Made by a program: the position numbers and the translations under genes
Part shown: positions 9,741-23,577 of the stretch, one piece after another
Layout of the letters: each line of letters opens with the position of its first letter
Position numbering within the stretch: position 1 is the first letter of the stretch
The notes under the pieces: model-generated
Seen by the model: the letters and a program-made list of their open reading frames with translations, nothing else
Databases searched by the model: none
What the model was told of the DNA's origin: nothing
From: Hymenobacter perfusus
GTDB taxonomy: Bacteria; Bacteroidota; Bacteroidia; Cytophagales; Hymenobacteraceae
Assembly: GCF_003944765.1 (NCBI RefSeq)
Contig: NZ_RWIU01000011.1
Coordinates: forward strand, 1-64,000
Direction of reading: 5' to 3'
DNA length: 64,000 bases

Positions 9741-9888
9741 GCGTTGAATATGCTTTACTTGCCAACTAAGTTAGCATAAACTGAGTGCTCCTCGACTTAA
9801 AGAGCCACATCAGGATGCCCAAACACTAGAGATATTAGCAGCTACTCCGCCCTTCTACAACCTTCGATACCTTTCACTCTGATGTCTT
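9741..9888. promoter_or_regulatory. Divergent promoter region with a 15-bp near-palindrome
   Basis: The 148 bp between the two giant genes must hold both promoters. GCCAACTAAGTTAGC at 9761-9775 is a palindrome with a single mismatch and sits close to the TPR/PIN gene start. It could bind a shared regulator; no regulator gene is adjacent. Confidence 0.4.
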
Positions 9889-12800
9889 ATGCCCAACCAT
9901 AGTAGCGTTACTTCCACCGGAGGCCTGGGCACCAATTTTGAACAGTACATTCAGGCGGCATTTTTGGTAGGCTTGCTGACGGGCGGAGCAACACCATGCA
10001 TCCCTGATGCGCGCATAACGAAGCTGAATTTTCAAACTACTGATTTGGGGTACGCTACGGACGACTTGCTGGTAACGGCACAGTCGGAAACGGGCCAGCA
10101 ACACCGATTGCTGCTTCAAATCAAGCACAACCTGACTTTTAGTGCTGGCAACGAGTCATTTGAAAAAGTCCTGAAGCAGCTTTGGGAGGATTATCAGGCC
10201 GCAGGCCTATTTGACTCCAGTTATGACCGATTGGTCATTGTAAAGAGCAATCTGACTAAGGATGAGCACAATCACATTAAGATTGTGCTGAACTGGGCAC
10301 GGTTCAATTCTTCTAGTGCGGCTTTCTTCCAAGAGGTCGGCTTATCGCAACAGAAGCAAACCCGAATCGAGGTATTTCGCACCGTGCTTGCCAAGGTTAA
10401 TAACCGGGTAATCAGCGATGATGAATTGTGGCGCTTTTTGCGCTGTGTGGAGTTGCTAGATTATGACTTGAAATCGACCGGTAGCGTGGACGAAGCTTTT
10501 TTGCTGCAGCTCATCAACTTGGCAAATCCCAACCCGGACACGATTACACCCTTGGCCATTTGGCGGGAAGCGGTGGAAGAAGCCGAGCAGCTGGACAATA
10601 ACGGCGGTGGGGTTGATATCGCCGCCCTCCCAGTTCGTCCCCTTTATGGCCGATTCGCGTCGACGCGGCTGCGGCCGGTCCGGCAAGCGGTGCAGCGGCT
10701 GACCGCTAACAGCCGGGTTCTGACTGGCGCATTCAGAAATGCCGTGGACGGCGTCACTCTCCCCCGGCATGAAGGGAAAACAACGATACTACAGGCGCTG
10801 GAGCAAAGCCAGGTAGTCTTGGTGACTGGGGGAGCTGGCGTCGGCAAATCAGCGCTGGTGCGAGACGTATTAGCCGAATACGTTTCGGGCAGTGGCTACT
10901 GGGCATTTAGGGCGGAACAATTCAACTTACCTACCCTGGTTCAATTCTTTACTCAACAGGGAATTCAGGAAGAGCTACCCAGCCTGCTTGCTTGCTGGGC
11001 CCTGCTCCCACAAAAGGTACTCTACATTGACAGCGCTGAAAAGCTATTGGAAGGCCCAGCTGACGATGCTTTTCACCAACTGCTCGCGCTAGTGAAAGAC
11101 TTCAGCGATGTCAAGCTGGTTCTGACGGCCCGCCAATACGCCGTGGAATTGCTCATCAACCGCTACCGACTGGAGAAAAGCAGTTGCGTCACCGTACCGC
11201 AACTCTCGGACGAGGAACTGACCAGCCTGAGCACGCAGGCGCCGAAGCTTCCGCAACTGCTGGGCAATGAAAAGCTCCGCGAGCTGCTGCGCAGCTTGAA
11301 GTACCTGGATTTGGCCGTTGCGCTATCGCGCAAAACGCTCGATGATTTGTCGGCGGCTTCTCTGATAGAGTTTAAAGCCCAACTGTGGGAATACGTGGTT
11401 GAAGATGCACGCAACCAGCAGGATGTGACCCTGCCCCGCAGGCGCGGGCGAGCATTCCAAGCCATTGTGCTACGGCGGGCGCAGCGGCTGGCCATGTCCG
11501 TGGGAGCCGAAGACCAGGACGAAGCAGCGTTGCAGGCATTGGTGCGCGACGATTTGCTGTTTCAGGTACAGAACACGCGGGAAAGAGGGTTTTCGCCTAC
11601 ACACGACGTGCTGGAGGACTTAGCCTTGGTGAGGTTTATTCATGGCGAATGGCGACCGGAGCAGGGAGTGGCGATTTTTTTTGCGGCCATTGGCAGCAGC
11701 CCGGCCCTGCGCCGGGGCTTTCGCCTGTGGGTGGAGGAAATGGTAACGGAAGACGTAGCGAGCGTACTGCCCCTGCTCAGCCAAGTGCTCAGCGAGTCTT
11801 CGACCGAAAAATACTGGCTTGATGAGACCCTGGTCGCCGTCTTTCGCTCGTCGAATTCCCAGGTCTTTTTTGACCAGTTTGAGCGCGAGTTGCTCAGTGG
11901 AGAGGCCCGACTGCTGGGCCGCTGCCTGCGCCTGCTTCACACCGCCTGCATTCAGCGCACCTACTTGGCATCGAAAGCCACCGGACTCGTGGCTCCCATC
12001 GGGTCGGGGTGGGCCGCTGCGCTGGGCTTCTGCGCCCGGCACCTGGACCAAGTGGAGCACTGCCCCTTCGACACGGTGCAACTGCTGCGTAGCTGGAAGG
12101 CGGCAATAGGCATGCCGCAGGACGAGCTGCCGGCGGGTGCCCCGGCGGCAGCCAGCATCGTGTTTTACCTCTTTGAGCAGCTTGAGCAAGGCCATAATCT
12201 CTGGCGAATAGCCGCGGATGGTGACAGCCTCGACGGCTTGGTAACACTAGCTTTCGAAGTGGCAGAATTAGCTGCCGACCAGCTGCGGGGACTCCTGCAA
12301 CGCGCCATTACGCCCGAAACCGACGCCGATGGCCACCGGCGGACCAACCTGCACGAGAAGCTGGTGTGCCGCTGCTTGTCGGGAATGGCGACGGCGCAGG
12401 TATGCCGCTACCTACCCGAAGTAGTGGTAGAAGTATTAAACCATGAGTGGCGCGCCCGGCCCCGCCAAACGCAACCTGACCACTACTTTTCCTTTCAGGA
12501 GCCACTCAACCGCGAAGAGCAGTACGGTATTGCGGCGGGGCTTTCGCTGGATTCTGCAAGTATCTTCAATACGCCCGTGTGGAACCTGCTCCAGTACCGG
12601 GCAGAGGTCGGCATTCCGTTCGTGGTGGACTTGGTAAACTACTGTACTCAGGCGTATCGGCAGAACCGAGGCCAGGATGAGGCATTGACAACACACACTT
12701 TCACCACTACTAACGGCACCCTGCTCACCCAGTATGGAAGCCATACGCTCTGGGACGCCTACCGGGGGCGGGGGTATGTGCCGGCAGTTCTAGCCTCCGT

Positions 12801-14919
12801 GCTGATGAGCGTGGAGAAATTCTTTCTGGAATCAGCACCGGGGGAGCAGTTAAATCATTGGTTTGAGTATGTGCTGACCCGCTCCGAATCGGTGGCCCTG
12901 ACGGGAGTGCTAGCCAGCGCAGCCATGGCCCGACCCGAAGAATTTGAAGGCCGCTGGGTACCGCTGCTTTCCGTACAGGAATTCATCGAGTGGGATGCCA
13001 GCCGTGCCCATGCTGAGTACATGTCCAGTTTCGGTTTCGGCGATACCGACAACCACTTGGCCCGCTGGGAAAGGGCCGAGTCCAACAAGCTCCCGCACCG
13101 ACAGGGTTACTTTAATGGGCTGGGAAGCTTCGTGGCGCACTATCTGGCTCACCAGGGGGAACACAGTGCCCAAATTTTAGCCATTCTTGACCTGCACCAA
13201 GCGGCCGTTACTGACGCGACAAACCTTTTCTGGCGCAAGCAGCTCAACGAAATGGACTTGCGCACTTGGCAGGTGACCATCGACAAAGAGCAGAACCTGG
13301 CCACTATGCAGCCGGCCTATGATGCCCCGGTGCAAACCATGCTCACGGAGCATGAGCCTTATGCCGCGGCGCAAAGTCAACAGCTGCGCATGGCCGCCCA
13401 GATTGGGGATTTTCTGGATGGCAAGCCGAATGCCGCGTGGGAAGTTGATACTTGGCTTCAAATTAACGCCGAATACACCCGCCCTGGTCGAAAAGCCAGC
13501 GACCGCAACCGCCTGGTGGGGTTAGCTATGCTCGGGCTGACGCACTTTAGCGATAGCCTCGACGTTGACCAAACCAACTGGTGCTGGAACACGCTCCGCT
13601 CTTGCCTGGAGTTCAAGCTGGCAACCATGAATGACCACGAAATGAACGTGGTGTTTGATGAGCGTAACAACCTGTTTGATGAAGAGCATTTGTTTCAGTG
13701 CTTTTCGCTTCTGTATGGGTTTGCCCCCGACGAAACGGCAGAGCAATCGGCCCTGCTGCTATTGCTGCGCACGATAACCGCACCACTGTACGAGCACAAG
13801 CAGAAGTATCTCTTCTCTCACTTGCGAGGGGTTTTCTTCACCAAATACCCCGAGCTTCTGCCTACCATATGGGCCATTGTGGTTGAGCAGGCCCGGCAGG
13901 TCGCCACGGTGCGGGCGGCCGACAACTACCACCATATCAGCCGTGCTGACTCCGAAGCGGCCAAACTTGCCTCACTGACGACCTTGCTTGCGGGCCCAAT
14001 ACCAGCGGCAGCCATCGACCAGCTCTGCCCCCCTGCCTACGACCCTGAACTGCTGGTACGCGCCTTACTGCTAATTCCGCCGGCGACGAGCGTGCCCCTT
14101 CTTACTAGCTATTTCTTGCAGATGACGCACCTGCTGGTCGCAGACCTGAGCCTGCCGAAGCATCCCAGCTATTCCCGCGACCGGGACGAGGAGCGGAAAT
14201 TTGGCATCAGCCAGCTGTTCAGTATCCGTACGGCTGTGGGTCAGATTATGCTTTTTAACGATACTGACTTGGCGAAAAGCCTACTGGAAACATTACTGCG
14301 TGGCTTAAATCAGCAACCAGTCGGGCGCTTCTCCACTGCGGATGAGTTTCTGGATTTTGTTAAAAATATTTTAACTCGCGTCATCATTGAGTTGGATTTG
14401 CTGGGGTCAACGTCAGCCAACGCCACCGAGCAAGCGAACAGAACGCAGCACTTCTGGCAGCTCTGGGAGCATCTCCTTTCGCTGTTGATTACCCCAGCGA
14501 CGCTACCCCTCGCTCCTTTGGCCCTGCTGGATATTCAGTGGGAGCCGACGTTCACGCACTGGCAACCGTTTGAAACGGGCCAGACCTACTACCAGCGCGC
14601 AGTCCAACAATTTGGGCCCACTCACCTGCGCTCCTGGCTTAAAGTGCTGGCAACGGTGGGCAATAAAACAATGCTTCCTCAGGCGCTGCCGTCGTTGGTT
14701 GAGATATGCAGAAATCACCCCGAGCAAGTGGCCGCCTTATATCATGCGGGAGTAGCAGGCCTCTTCGTTGAGCGATTATTCCAGTATCACATGCGGGCCA
14801 TCCAGCAACGGGATTACTACCTGACAAGCTTTATGTGGGTGCTAGATACAATGGTGAATTTTGGCTCCTCAACCGCTTACCTCGTGCGGGAGGATGCTGT
14901 TACTTTCAAAGGTAATTGA
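9889..14919 (+). CDS. Avs-like STAND NTPase with N-terminal nuclease domain
   Basis: A 1676-aa protein. The N-terminal 180 residues look like a Cap4/DUF4297-type PD-(D/E)xK nuclease: TDDLLV with D58/D59 and LLLQIKH with Q77-x-K79. A STAND-type P-loop GGAGVGKS is at about residues 314-321, a Walker B-like QKVLYIDSAEKLL near 380, and a sensor-type LVLTARQ near 410. The remaining 1,100 residues are helical with no recognised motif, consistent with a target-sensing repeat region. This order (nuclease, STAND, long C-terminal sensor) is that of AVAST (Avs) immune proteins, which recognise conserved phage proteins and cut DNA. Which Avs type, if any, cannot be told by eye. Confidence 0.72.
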   Translation: MPNHSSVTSTGGLGTNFEQYIQAAFLVGLLTGGATPCIPDARITKLNFQTTDLGYATDDLLVTAQSETGQQHRLLLQIKHNLTFSAGNESFEKVLKQLWEDYQAAGLFDSSYDRLVIVKSNLTKDEHNHIKIVLNWARFNSSSAAFFQEVGLSQQKQTRIEVFRTVLAKVNNRVISDDELWRFLRCVELLDYDLKSTGSVDEAFLLQLINLANPNPDTITPLAIWREAVEEAEQLDNNGGGVDIAALPVRPLYGRFASTRLRPVRQAVQRLTANSRVLTGAFRNAVDGVTLPRHEGKTTILQALEQSQVVLVTGGAGVGKSALVRDVLAEYVSGSGYWAFRAEQFNLPTLVQFFTQQGIQEELPSLLACWALLPQKVLYIDSAEKLLEGPADDAFHQLLALVKDFSDVKLVLTARQYAVELLINRYRLEKSSCVTVPQLSDEELTSLSTQAPKLPQLLGNEKLRELLRSLKYLDLAVALSRKTLDDLSAASLIEFKAQLWEYVVEDARNQQDVTLPRRRGRAFQAIVLRRAQRLAMSVGAEDQDEAALQALVRDDLLFQVQNTRERGFSPTHDVLEDLALVRFIHGEWRPEQGVAIFFAAIGSSPALRRGFRLWVEEMVTEDVASVLPLLSQVLSESSTEKYWLDETLVAVFRSSNSQVFFDQFERELLSGEARLLGRCLRLLHTACIQRTYLASKATGLVAPIGSGWAAALGFCARHLDQVEHCPFDTVQLLRSWKAAIGMPQDELPAGAPAAASIVFYLFEQLEQGHNLWRIAADGDSLDGLVTLAFEVAELAADQLRGLLQRAITPETDADGHRRTNLHEKLVCRCLSGMATAQVCRYLPEVVVEVLNHEWRARPRQTQPDHYFSFQEPLNREEQYGIAAGLSLDSASIFNTPVWNLLQYRAEVGIPFVVDLVNYCTQAYRQNRGQDEALTTHTFTTTNGTLLTQYGSHTLWDAYRGRGYVPAVLASVLMSVEKFFLESAPGEQLNHWFEYVLTRSESVALTGVLASAAMARPEEFEGRWVPLLSVQEFIEWDASRAHAEYMSSFGFGDTDNHLARWERAESNKLPHRQGYFNGLGSFVAHYLAHQGEHSAQILAILDLHQAAVTDATNLFWRKQLNEMDLRTWQVTIDKEQNLATMQPAYDAPVQTMLTEHEPYAAAQSQQLRMAAQIGDFLDGKPNAAWEVDTWLQINAEYTRPGRKASDRNRLVGLAMLGLTHFSDSLDVDQTNWCWNTLRSCLEFKLATMNDHEMNVVFDERNNLFDEEHLFQCFSLLYGFAPDETAEQSALLLLLRTITAPLYEHKQKYLFSHLRGVFFTKYPELLPTIWAIVVEQARQVATVRAADNYHHISRADSEAAKLASLTTLLAGPIPAAAIDQLCPPAYDPELLVRALLLIPPATSVPLLTSYFLQMTHLLVADLSLPKHPSYSRDRDEERKFGISQLFSIRTAVGQIMLFNDTDLAKSLLETLLRGLNQQPVGRFSTADEFLDFVKNILTRVIIELDLLGSTSANATEQANRTQHFWQLWEHLLSLLITPATLPLAPLALLDIQWEPTFTHWQPFETGQTYYQRAVQQFGPTHLRSWLKVLATVGNKTMLPQALPSLVEICRNHPEQVAALYHAGVAGLFVERLFQYHMRAIQQRDYYLTSFMWVLDTMVNFGSSTAYLVREDAVTFKGN

Positions 14920-15474
14920 GTATGTTCTTAAATTGCTGAAGGAATTGAAGTCAAGAAAATACCTTGGTGGGACCTTGTGTAGCACTCAATAATCTGCTGC
15001 TAGGTGGTGTTATCCCGCATTCTGGCTTATAAAATCTATTACTTCACAAACAGGTAAGCTCGACCATAGTCGATGTGAGGGGCTAGAAAATAGATTTTAT
15101 AAGCACTCATAGGACCTGCAAAAGGGGAAATGAGGCTTCTAGTGGCCTTATTAGCTACTTTTGAGATACTGTTTTAGGAGTTCGGAGCTTTTGCTTAGGC
15201 TTATAAAAACTATTAATAAGCCTTCTGGTTGCTCTAGAGGCTTGTTAGAGAAGTCCTTTATAGTAGAAAAAGGTAAAAAATTCTTTAAAAAGTGCAATCA
15301 CATTTTGTGCTTGTTTAGACTTCCCTTTTTGTTGTTTTCGTTCGGGCATCGCCCTAAACCACCACTTTATAAGCTTTTGTACTCCAGCTTCAACAAGCTT
15401 GTGAGTATTTTAAGTATTTAAGGTATTTGCAGGGTTCACAACTTTTTGTACTTCAGGTACTTAGGTGGCTTTAG
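14920..15474. other. AT-rich non-coding leader of the replication origin
   Basis: About 550 bp with no believable gene. It holds three outlying iterons (15025-15041 inverted, 15088-15104 direct, 15199-15215 inverted) and short AT-rich direct repeats of the type AAGTATTTA/AGGTATTTG around 15408-15430, a plausible DNA-unwinding element. No clear DnaA box was found. Confidence 0.55.
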
Positions 15475-15797
15475 TAATAGGTTTTATAAGCGGGCTAATA
15501 GGTTTTATAAGCCAAGTAATAGGTCTTATAAGCTGGGTAATAGGTTTTATAAGCGTAAGTAATAGCTTTCATAAGCGAATTAATAGTACTCCCACGACCG
15601 TCTATTAGTTCGTCATTGTGGGGTAACTAATAGATTTTATAAGTCACTCTCGCCGCTAGTGAAGCTCCAGACTGCTATCAGCTGCACTGAATTAATAGGT
15701 TTTATAAGCCTAACTAATAGCTTTTATAAGTCTCACAGAAAGCTCGCGCTTGGCTAACTAATAGGTTTCATAAGTCTAACTAATAGCTTTTATAAGC
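15475..15797 (+). repeat. Iteron array of the plasmid origin (10 direct copies)
   Basis: Ten direct 17-bp copies of TAATAGNTTTTATAAGY begin at 15475, 15496, 15517, 15538, 15560, 15628, 15693, 15715, 15759 and 15781. Within groups the spacing is 21-22 bp, that is, two helical turns, as expected for Rep binding on one DNA face. Half copies lie at 15582 and 15601. The array ends about 100 bp before the Rep gene, so it probably serves as both origin and autoregulatory operator. Confidence 0.88.
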
Positions 15798-15900
15798 CGA
15801 GCTGCCCATCGACTTACCCCAAGTTGATAGAGACAGAATTTCGCTCTATTACTTTCCGGTTTAAGCCGTATGTTTGCTCTGTATCCTTGATAGAGTTGCT

Positions 15901-16830
15901 ATGGCCGCGCCCGAGTCCACCGTACCGATTGAAATTCGGCAGCACAACGCGCTGACGACGGCCCGCTACGAGATGAGCGCCTGCGAGATGGACATTGTCT
16001 TTTCGCTGCTCTCCAAACTCACCAAGCAGGACAAGGCCGGCACCATCTACGAAATCCGGGTGCAGGAGCTGATGGAGATGACCGGCCGCACCTGGAACTA
16101 CAAGCAGCTACTCGAATCCACCGAGAACCTCAACAGCCGCGTCTACCACATCGAGAACGGCAAAACCCTGCTGCAGGTGAGTCTGCTCGCCTCGGCGCTG
16201 TACCGCAAGGGCGAGGGCACCATTGAGTTGGAGATATCCGAGCGCATGCGGCCCTTTCTGATTGACCTGAAAAGCAACTTCACCTCCTACCGCCTGCAGG
16301 CAGCGTTCAGCTTGTCGAGCAAGTATGCCAAGCGCATCTACCAGCTGGCCTCGCAGTGGAAGGACATTGGGGAAACCAAAACCTACTCCCTGGATGAGTT
16401 CAAGGGGATGCTCAAGCTCAAGGACCCCAAGGGCCAGGAGCCCGAGCAGTATGCCCAGATTTCGGCTCTGCAGAAGTACGTGCTCGACGTGGCCACCAAC
16501 CAAATCAACGAGCACACCGACCTGCGCATCAAGTACGAGCTGCTCAAGAAGGGCCGCTCTTACCAAAGCATCAAGTTCTACGTCAACACCCAGGTCCCGC
16601 AGCAGCTCCCCATCCCCTTCGAGCTGGAGGCCGACGATGCCAAAGTTCAGTTGGCGCGTAAGCACCTAGACACGCTGGGCATTGCCGAGCCCAAACTGGT
16701 GCAGGAGATTCTGCAGTCTGCGAAGCATGTGGATGCCTTGTTTGCTTTCGTCTACAAGCTGAAGACTGATAAAATCAAGGCGACGAAGAACCCAGGCGGC
16801 TTGTTTCTGAAGATGCAGGGGCTGCGTTAA
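15901..16830 (+). CDS. Plasmid replication initiator (Rep_3 / RepB family)
   Basis: A 309-aa initiator of the Rep_3 superfamily. It opens with IEIRQHNALTTARYEMS and contains the paired winged-helix layout of this family, including MRPFLIDLKSNFTSYRL and FSLSSKYAKRIYQLASQWK, the best conserved block in iteron-plasmid initiators. The ATG at 15901 was preferred to an upstream TTG (15874) because family homology begins soon after it. The gene follows the iterons in the expected order. It would bind them as monomers to open the origin, and as dimers to repress its own promoter (family knowledge). Confidence 0.9.
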   Translation: MAAPESTVPIEIRQHNALTTARYEMSACEMDIVFSLLSKLTKQDKAGTIYEIRVQELMEMTGRTWNYKQLLESTENLNSRVYHIENGKTLLQVSLLASALYRKGEGTIELEISERMRPFLIDLKSNFTSYRLQAAFSLSSKYAKRIYQLASQWKDIGETKTYSLDEFKGMLKLKDPKGQEPEQYAQISALQKYVLDVATNQINEHTDLRIKYELLKKGRSYQSIKFYVNTQVPQQLPIPFELEADDAKVQLARKHLDTLGIAEPKLVQEILQSAKHVDALFAFVYKLKTDKIKATKNPGGLFLKMQGLR

Positions 16831-16953
16831 CCACCGAAGCCTGTGGGTAAAAGGAAGTATCGATACAATGACGAAACGCCGACAACAACTGCTTTTAAGG
16901 TTTAAGCTGCCCACATCACACATTGCCAAGTGCTGCGGCACAAAATCGACTTT

Positions 16954-17256
16954 ATGAAAACGAAAGTATATCGATGGAATGGTCAGTACTTTGGCTTCAT
17001 CTATAATGACCGGCTATTCGACAAAAATTCAAAGTACCTAGGCTGGGTAGATGGCCTCGAAGTGTGGCAAAGGAACGGGCACTACTTAGGCGAGATTGTG
17101 GATGAGTGCTACATACTGCGCCGGGTGAACATGGCCGCTCGCGCAGTACGCGCGGTTCGTGCCACCCCCGCTACCCCTGCTGTTCCGGCAGCCCCAGCAG
17201 CCAGAGCAGCACGTGCAGCTCGCGCAAGTACCATAGATGCCTTAGACCAATACTAA
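16954..17256 (+). CDS. Small beta-flower-like protein with Ala/Arg-rich tail
   Basis: A 100-aa protein starting MKTKVYRWNGQYFGFI. The first 60 residues carry repeated short strand motifs (NGQYFGFIYNDRLFD, NSKYLGWVDG, NGHYLGEIVD) that suggest the four-fold beta-flower domain named in some Bacteroidota proteins; this identification is tentative. The last 45 residues are a low-complexity run of Ala, Arg, Pro and Val built from repeats such as RAVRA, TPATPA and RAARAAR, likely disordered and basic, and able to bind nucleic acid. An upstream in-frame TTG or CTG reading is less likely. It stands alone after the replication gene. Confidence 0.5.
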   Translation: MKTKVYRWNGQYFGFIYNDRLFDKNSKYLGWVDGLEVWQRNGHYLGEIVDECYILRRVNMAARAVRAVRATPATPAVPAAPAARAARAARASTIDALDQY

Positions 17257-17372
17257 CTTTTTGATTGTATCCGAGGGCCTGCGGCTACTGCAGAACTTGC
17301 CTGCTGAACGGTAAGTGAACCTTTGCTCGCCTAAGCCGGTAGAAGCGGTAGCCGGCATGTTCCTAATGCTGT

Positions 17373-17380
17373 TACCTTTG
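17373..17380 (+). promoter_or_regulatory. -7 promoter element of the metal efflux operon
   Basis: TACCTTTG fits TAnnTTTG and lies only five bases before the ATG of the DUF6660 gene. Such close placement is common in Bacteroidota and implies a very short leader. Confidence 0.5.
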
Positions 17381-17385
17381 CCCCG

Positions 17386-17715
17386 ATGCGCTTTCTGGCT
17401 CTGTTTTTTGCCTTCTACTTCGCCTGCCTCTCGACGCTGACCTGCGCCGACGGCGAAGTCGTGTGCAAAGACGCCAAGCAGACCACCGTGGCCGCGGCCG
17501 CGCACACCGACTGCGACGCCGGCGCCCTGGGCGACTGGTGCTCCCCACTGTGTCAGTGCCACTGCTGCGGCGGGGCGGTGGTGCCGCTGGCGCCCCTGCC
17601 GACCCTGACGGCGGCCACTGCCGTGACCTGGGCCACCGCCCTGCGCCACGCCCGCTTGCGGGTGGGCGCCCCCACCCGGGGCTCCGGCGCCGTGTGGCAG
17701 CCGCCCCAGGCCTAA
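17386..17715 (+). CDS. DUF6660 family small secreted Cys-rich protein
   Basis: A 109-aa protein with a clear signal peptide (MRFLALFFAFYFACLSTL) and a short cysteine-rich mature part: CADGEVVCKD, DWCSPLCQCHCC. This is the DUF6660 pattern, a small protein regularly found directly before CusA/CzcA efflux genes in Bacteroidota. The cysteines and His suggest a periplasmic metal-binding role, perhaps delivery to the efflux pump or sensing; no experimental function is known to me. The gap to the pump gene is 191 bp and contains no other gene. Confidence 0.75.
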   Translation: MRFLALFFAFYFACLSTLTCADGEVVCKDAKQTTVAAAAHTDCDAGALGDWCSPLCQCHCCGGAVVPLAPLPTLTAATAVTWATALRHARLRVGAPTRGSGAVWQPPQA

Positions 17716-17906
17716 CCCTTCCTTTTTCCTGCTGACTCCCCCGCTGGGGTAGCCTGGGTGCCTTGTTGTGCGTCCGGGCTGCTGGCCGCTAGCTGTTGCA
17801 ACAGACTATCCGCCAGCGAGTATGCCACGCTCCCGCCTTCTAAGGCCTGGAGCCGTGGGCCGGCAGGGTTTACCCGAAGCGTTAGACCTAACCCCCACAG
17901 CAACGG

Positions 17907-22322
<4,416 letters not shown>

Positions 22323-22346
22323 TCTCTTTCCTCTCGACTACGACCC

Positions 22347-23531
22347 ATGAAGTATATCGCATCCCTGGCGCTGCTGCTGAGCCTGACCCTGGCCGGCTGC
22401 GGCTCCGATTCCAAATCCACTGCTGACGCGGATGAGAAGCCCGCGAAAGCCGAAGCAGGCGATTCCCCGGCCGGTGAAGCCGAAGAAGCATCAGACCTGG
22501 TCACGCTGTCGCCGGCCGAGCAGCAGGCCGGCGGCCTGAAAACCGGCCGCGTGAGCTCCCGCCCCATGGGCGCGGGCCTGGCCGTGAACGGCACGCTGGA
22601 CGTCCCCCCGGAAAGCGCCGTCTCCATCACCGCCCCGCTGGGCGGCTACGTGCAGAGCACCGAGCTGCTGCAGGGCTCCCGCGTGCGCAAGGGCGAAGTG
22701 CTGGCCGTGCTGCGTAACCCCGAGTTTATTACCCTGCAGAAGGAATACCTGGAGCTGCGCAGCCGCCTCAAGTTCGCCAACGCCGAGCTGGCCCGCCAGC
22801 GGGAGCTCTACCAGCAGGAGGTGGCGCCCCTGAAAAACTACCAGCGGGCCCAGGCCGAAGTCGAAGCCCTGCAGGTGCAGCTTAGCGCCCAGGCCGCGCA
22901 GCTGCGCATTGCCGGGCTGCCGGTGGGCGGGGCCATCACCACCACGGCCACGTTGCGCGCCCCGCGGGCCGGCTTCGTGCGGGCCGTGAACGTGACCGTG
23001 GGCCAGAGCGTGACGGCCACCGAGCCCTTGTTTGAAATCGTGGACCCCGAGCACCTGCACGTGGAGCTCACGGTCTTTGAGCGGGACGTGGCCCGGGTGC
23101 AGCACGGCCAGCTGATTCGCTTCACGCTGGCCAGCGACTCGACCGGCTCCCGCCGGGAGCGCACGGCCCACGTGTACCTGGTGGGCAAGGCCATCGGCGA
23201 GGACCGCACCGTGCGCGTGCACGGCCACCTGGACCAGGAAAAGGACCCGGCCCTGCTGCCGGGCCTCTACGTGCGCGCCACCATCGAAACGGGCCGCACC
23301 GATGCCACGACCCTGCCCAACACGGCCCTGGTGCGCTTTGAGGGCAAAAGCTATGCGTACGCGGTGGAATCCCCCGGCCGCTACCGGATGGTGCCCGTGA
23401 CGCTGGGCCGCAGCGAGGACGCCTACACCGAAGTTACCCTGCCCGAATCCGTGCCGGCCACGACCACTTTCGTCACGGACGGGGCCTACTCGCTGCTGGC
23501 CAAGATGAAAAACGCCGAAGAAGAGGAATAA
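22347..23531 (+). CDS. Periplasmic adaptor of the RND metal efflux pump (CusB/CzcB)
   Basis: A 394-aa membrane fusion protein 24 bp after the pump gene. It starts with a lipoprotein signal peptide ending in LAGCGSDS, so it should be lipid-anchored. Next come a lipoyl/barrel-sandwich half (GGYVQSTELLQGSRVRKGE), a helical hairpin, the second lipoyl half (LRAPRAGFVRAVNVTVGQSV) and beta-barrel domains. It lacks a long His-rich tail; the last residues are KNAEEEE. It joins the RND part to the outer-membrane part of the fused pump. Strong call. Confidence 0.92.
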   Translation: MKYIASLALLLSLTLAGCGSDSKSTADADEKPAKAEAGDSPAGEAEEASDLVTLSPAEQQAGGLKTGRVSSRPMGAGLAVNGTLDVPPESAVSITAPLGGYVQSTELLQGSRVRKGEVLAVLRNPEFITLQKEYLELRSRLKFANAELARQRELYQQEVAPLKNYQRAQAEVEALQVQLSAQAAQLRIAGLPVGGAITTTATLRAPRAGFVRAVNVTVGQSVTATEPLFEIVDPEHLHVELTVFERDVARVQHGQLIRFTLASDSTGSRRERTAHVYLVGKAIGEDRTVRVHGHLDQEKDPALLPGLYVRATIETGRTDATTLPNTALVRFEGKSYAYAVESPGRYRMVPVTLGRSEDAYTEVTLPESVPATTTFVTDGAYSLLAKMKNAEEEE

Positions 23532-23577
23532 GCCTTTCGGCATCAATTCCGTACTCTTCAGCTTTACCCATCCCCTT

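Noticed and set aside
15161-15421. 86-codon open frame in the origin region
   Set aside because: No ATG at a sensible place, overlaps an inverted iteron and AT-rich repeats, and the product has no protein-like pattern.
15475-15797. CRISPR-like regular repeats
   Set aside because: Repeats are 17 bp with spacers of only 4-5 bp or irregular gaps and sit before a Rep gene; these are iterons, and no cas gene is present.
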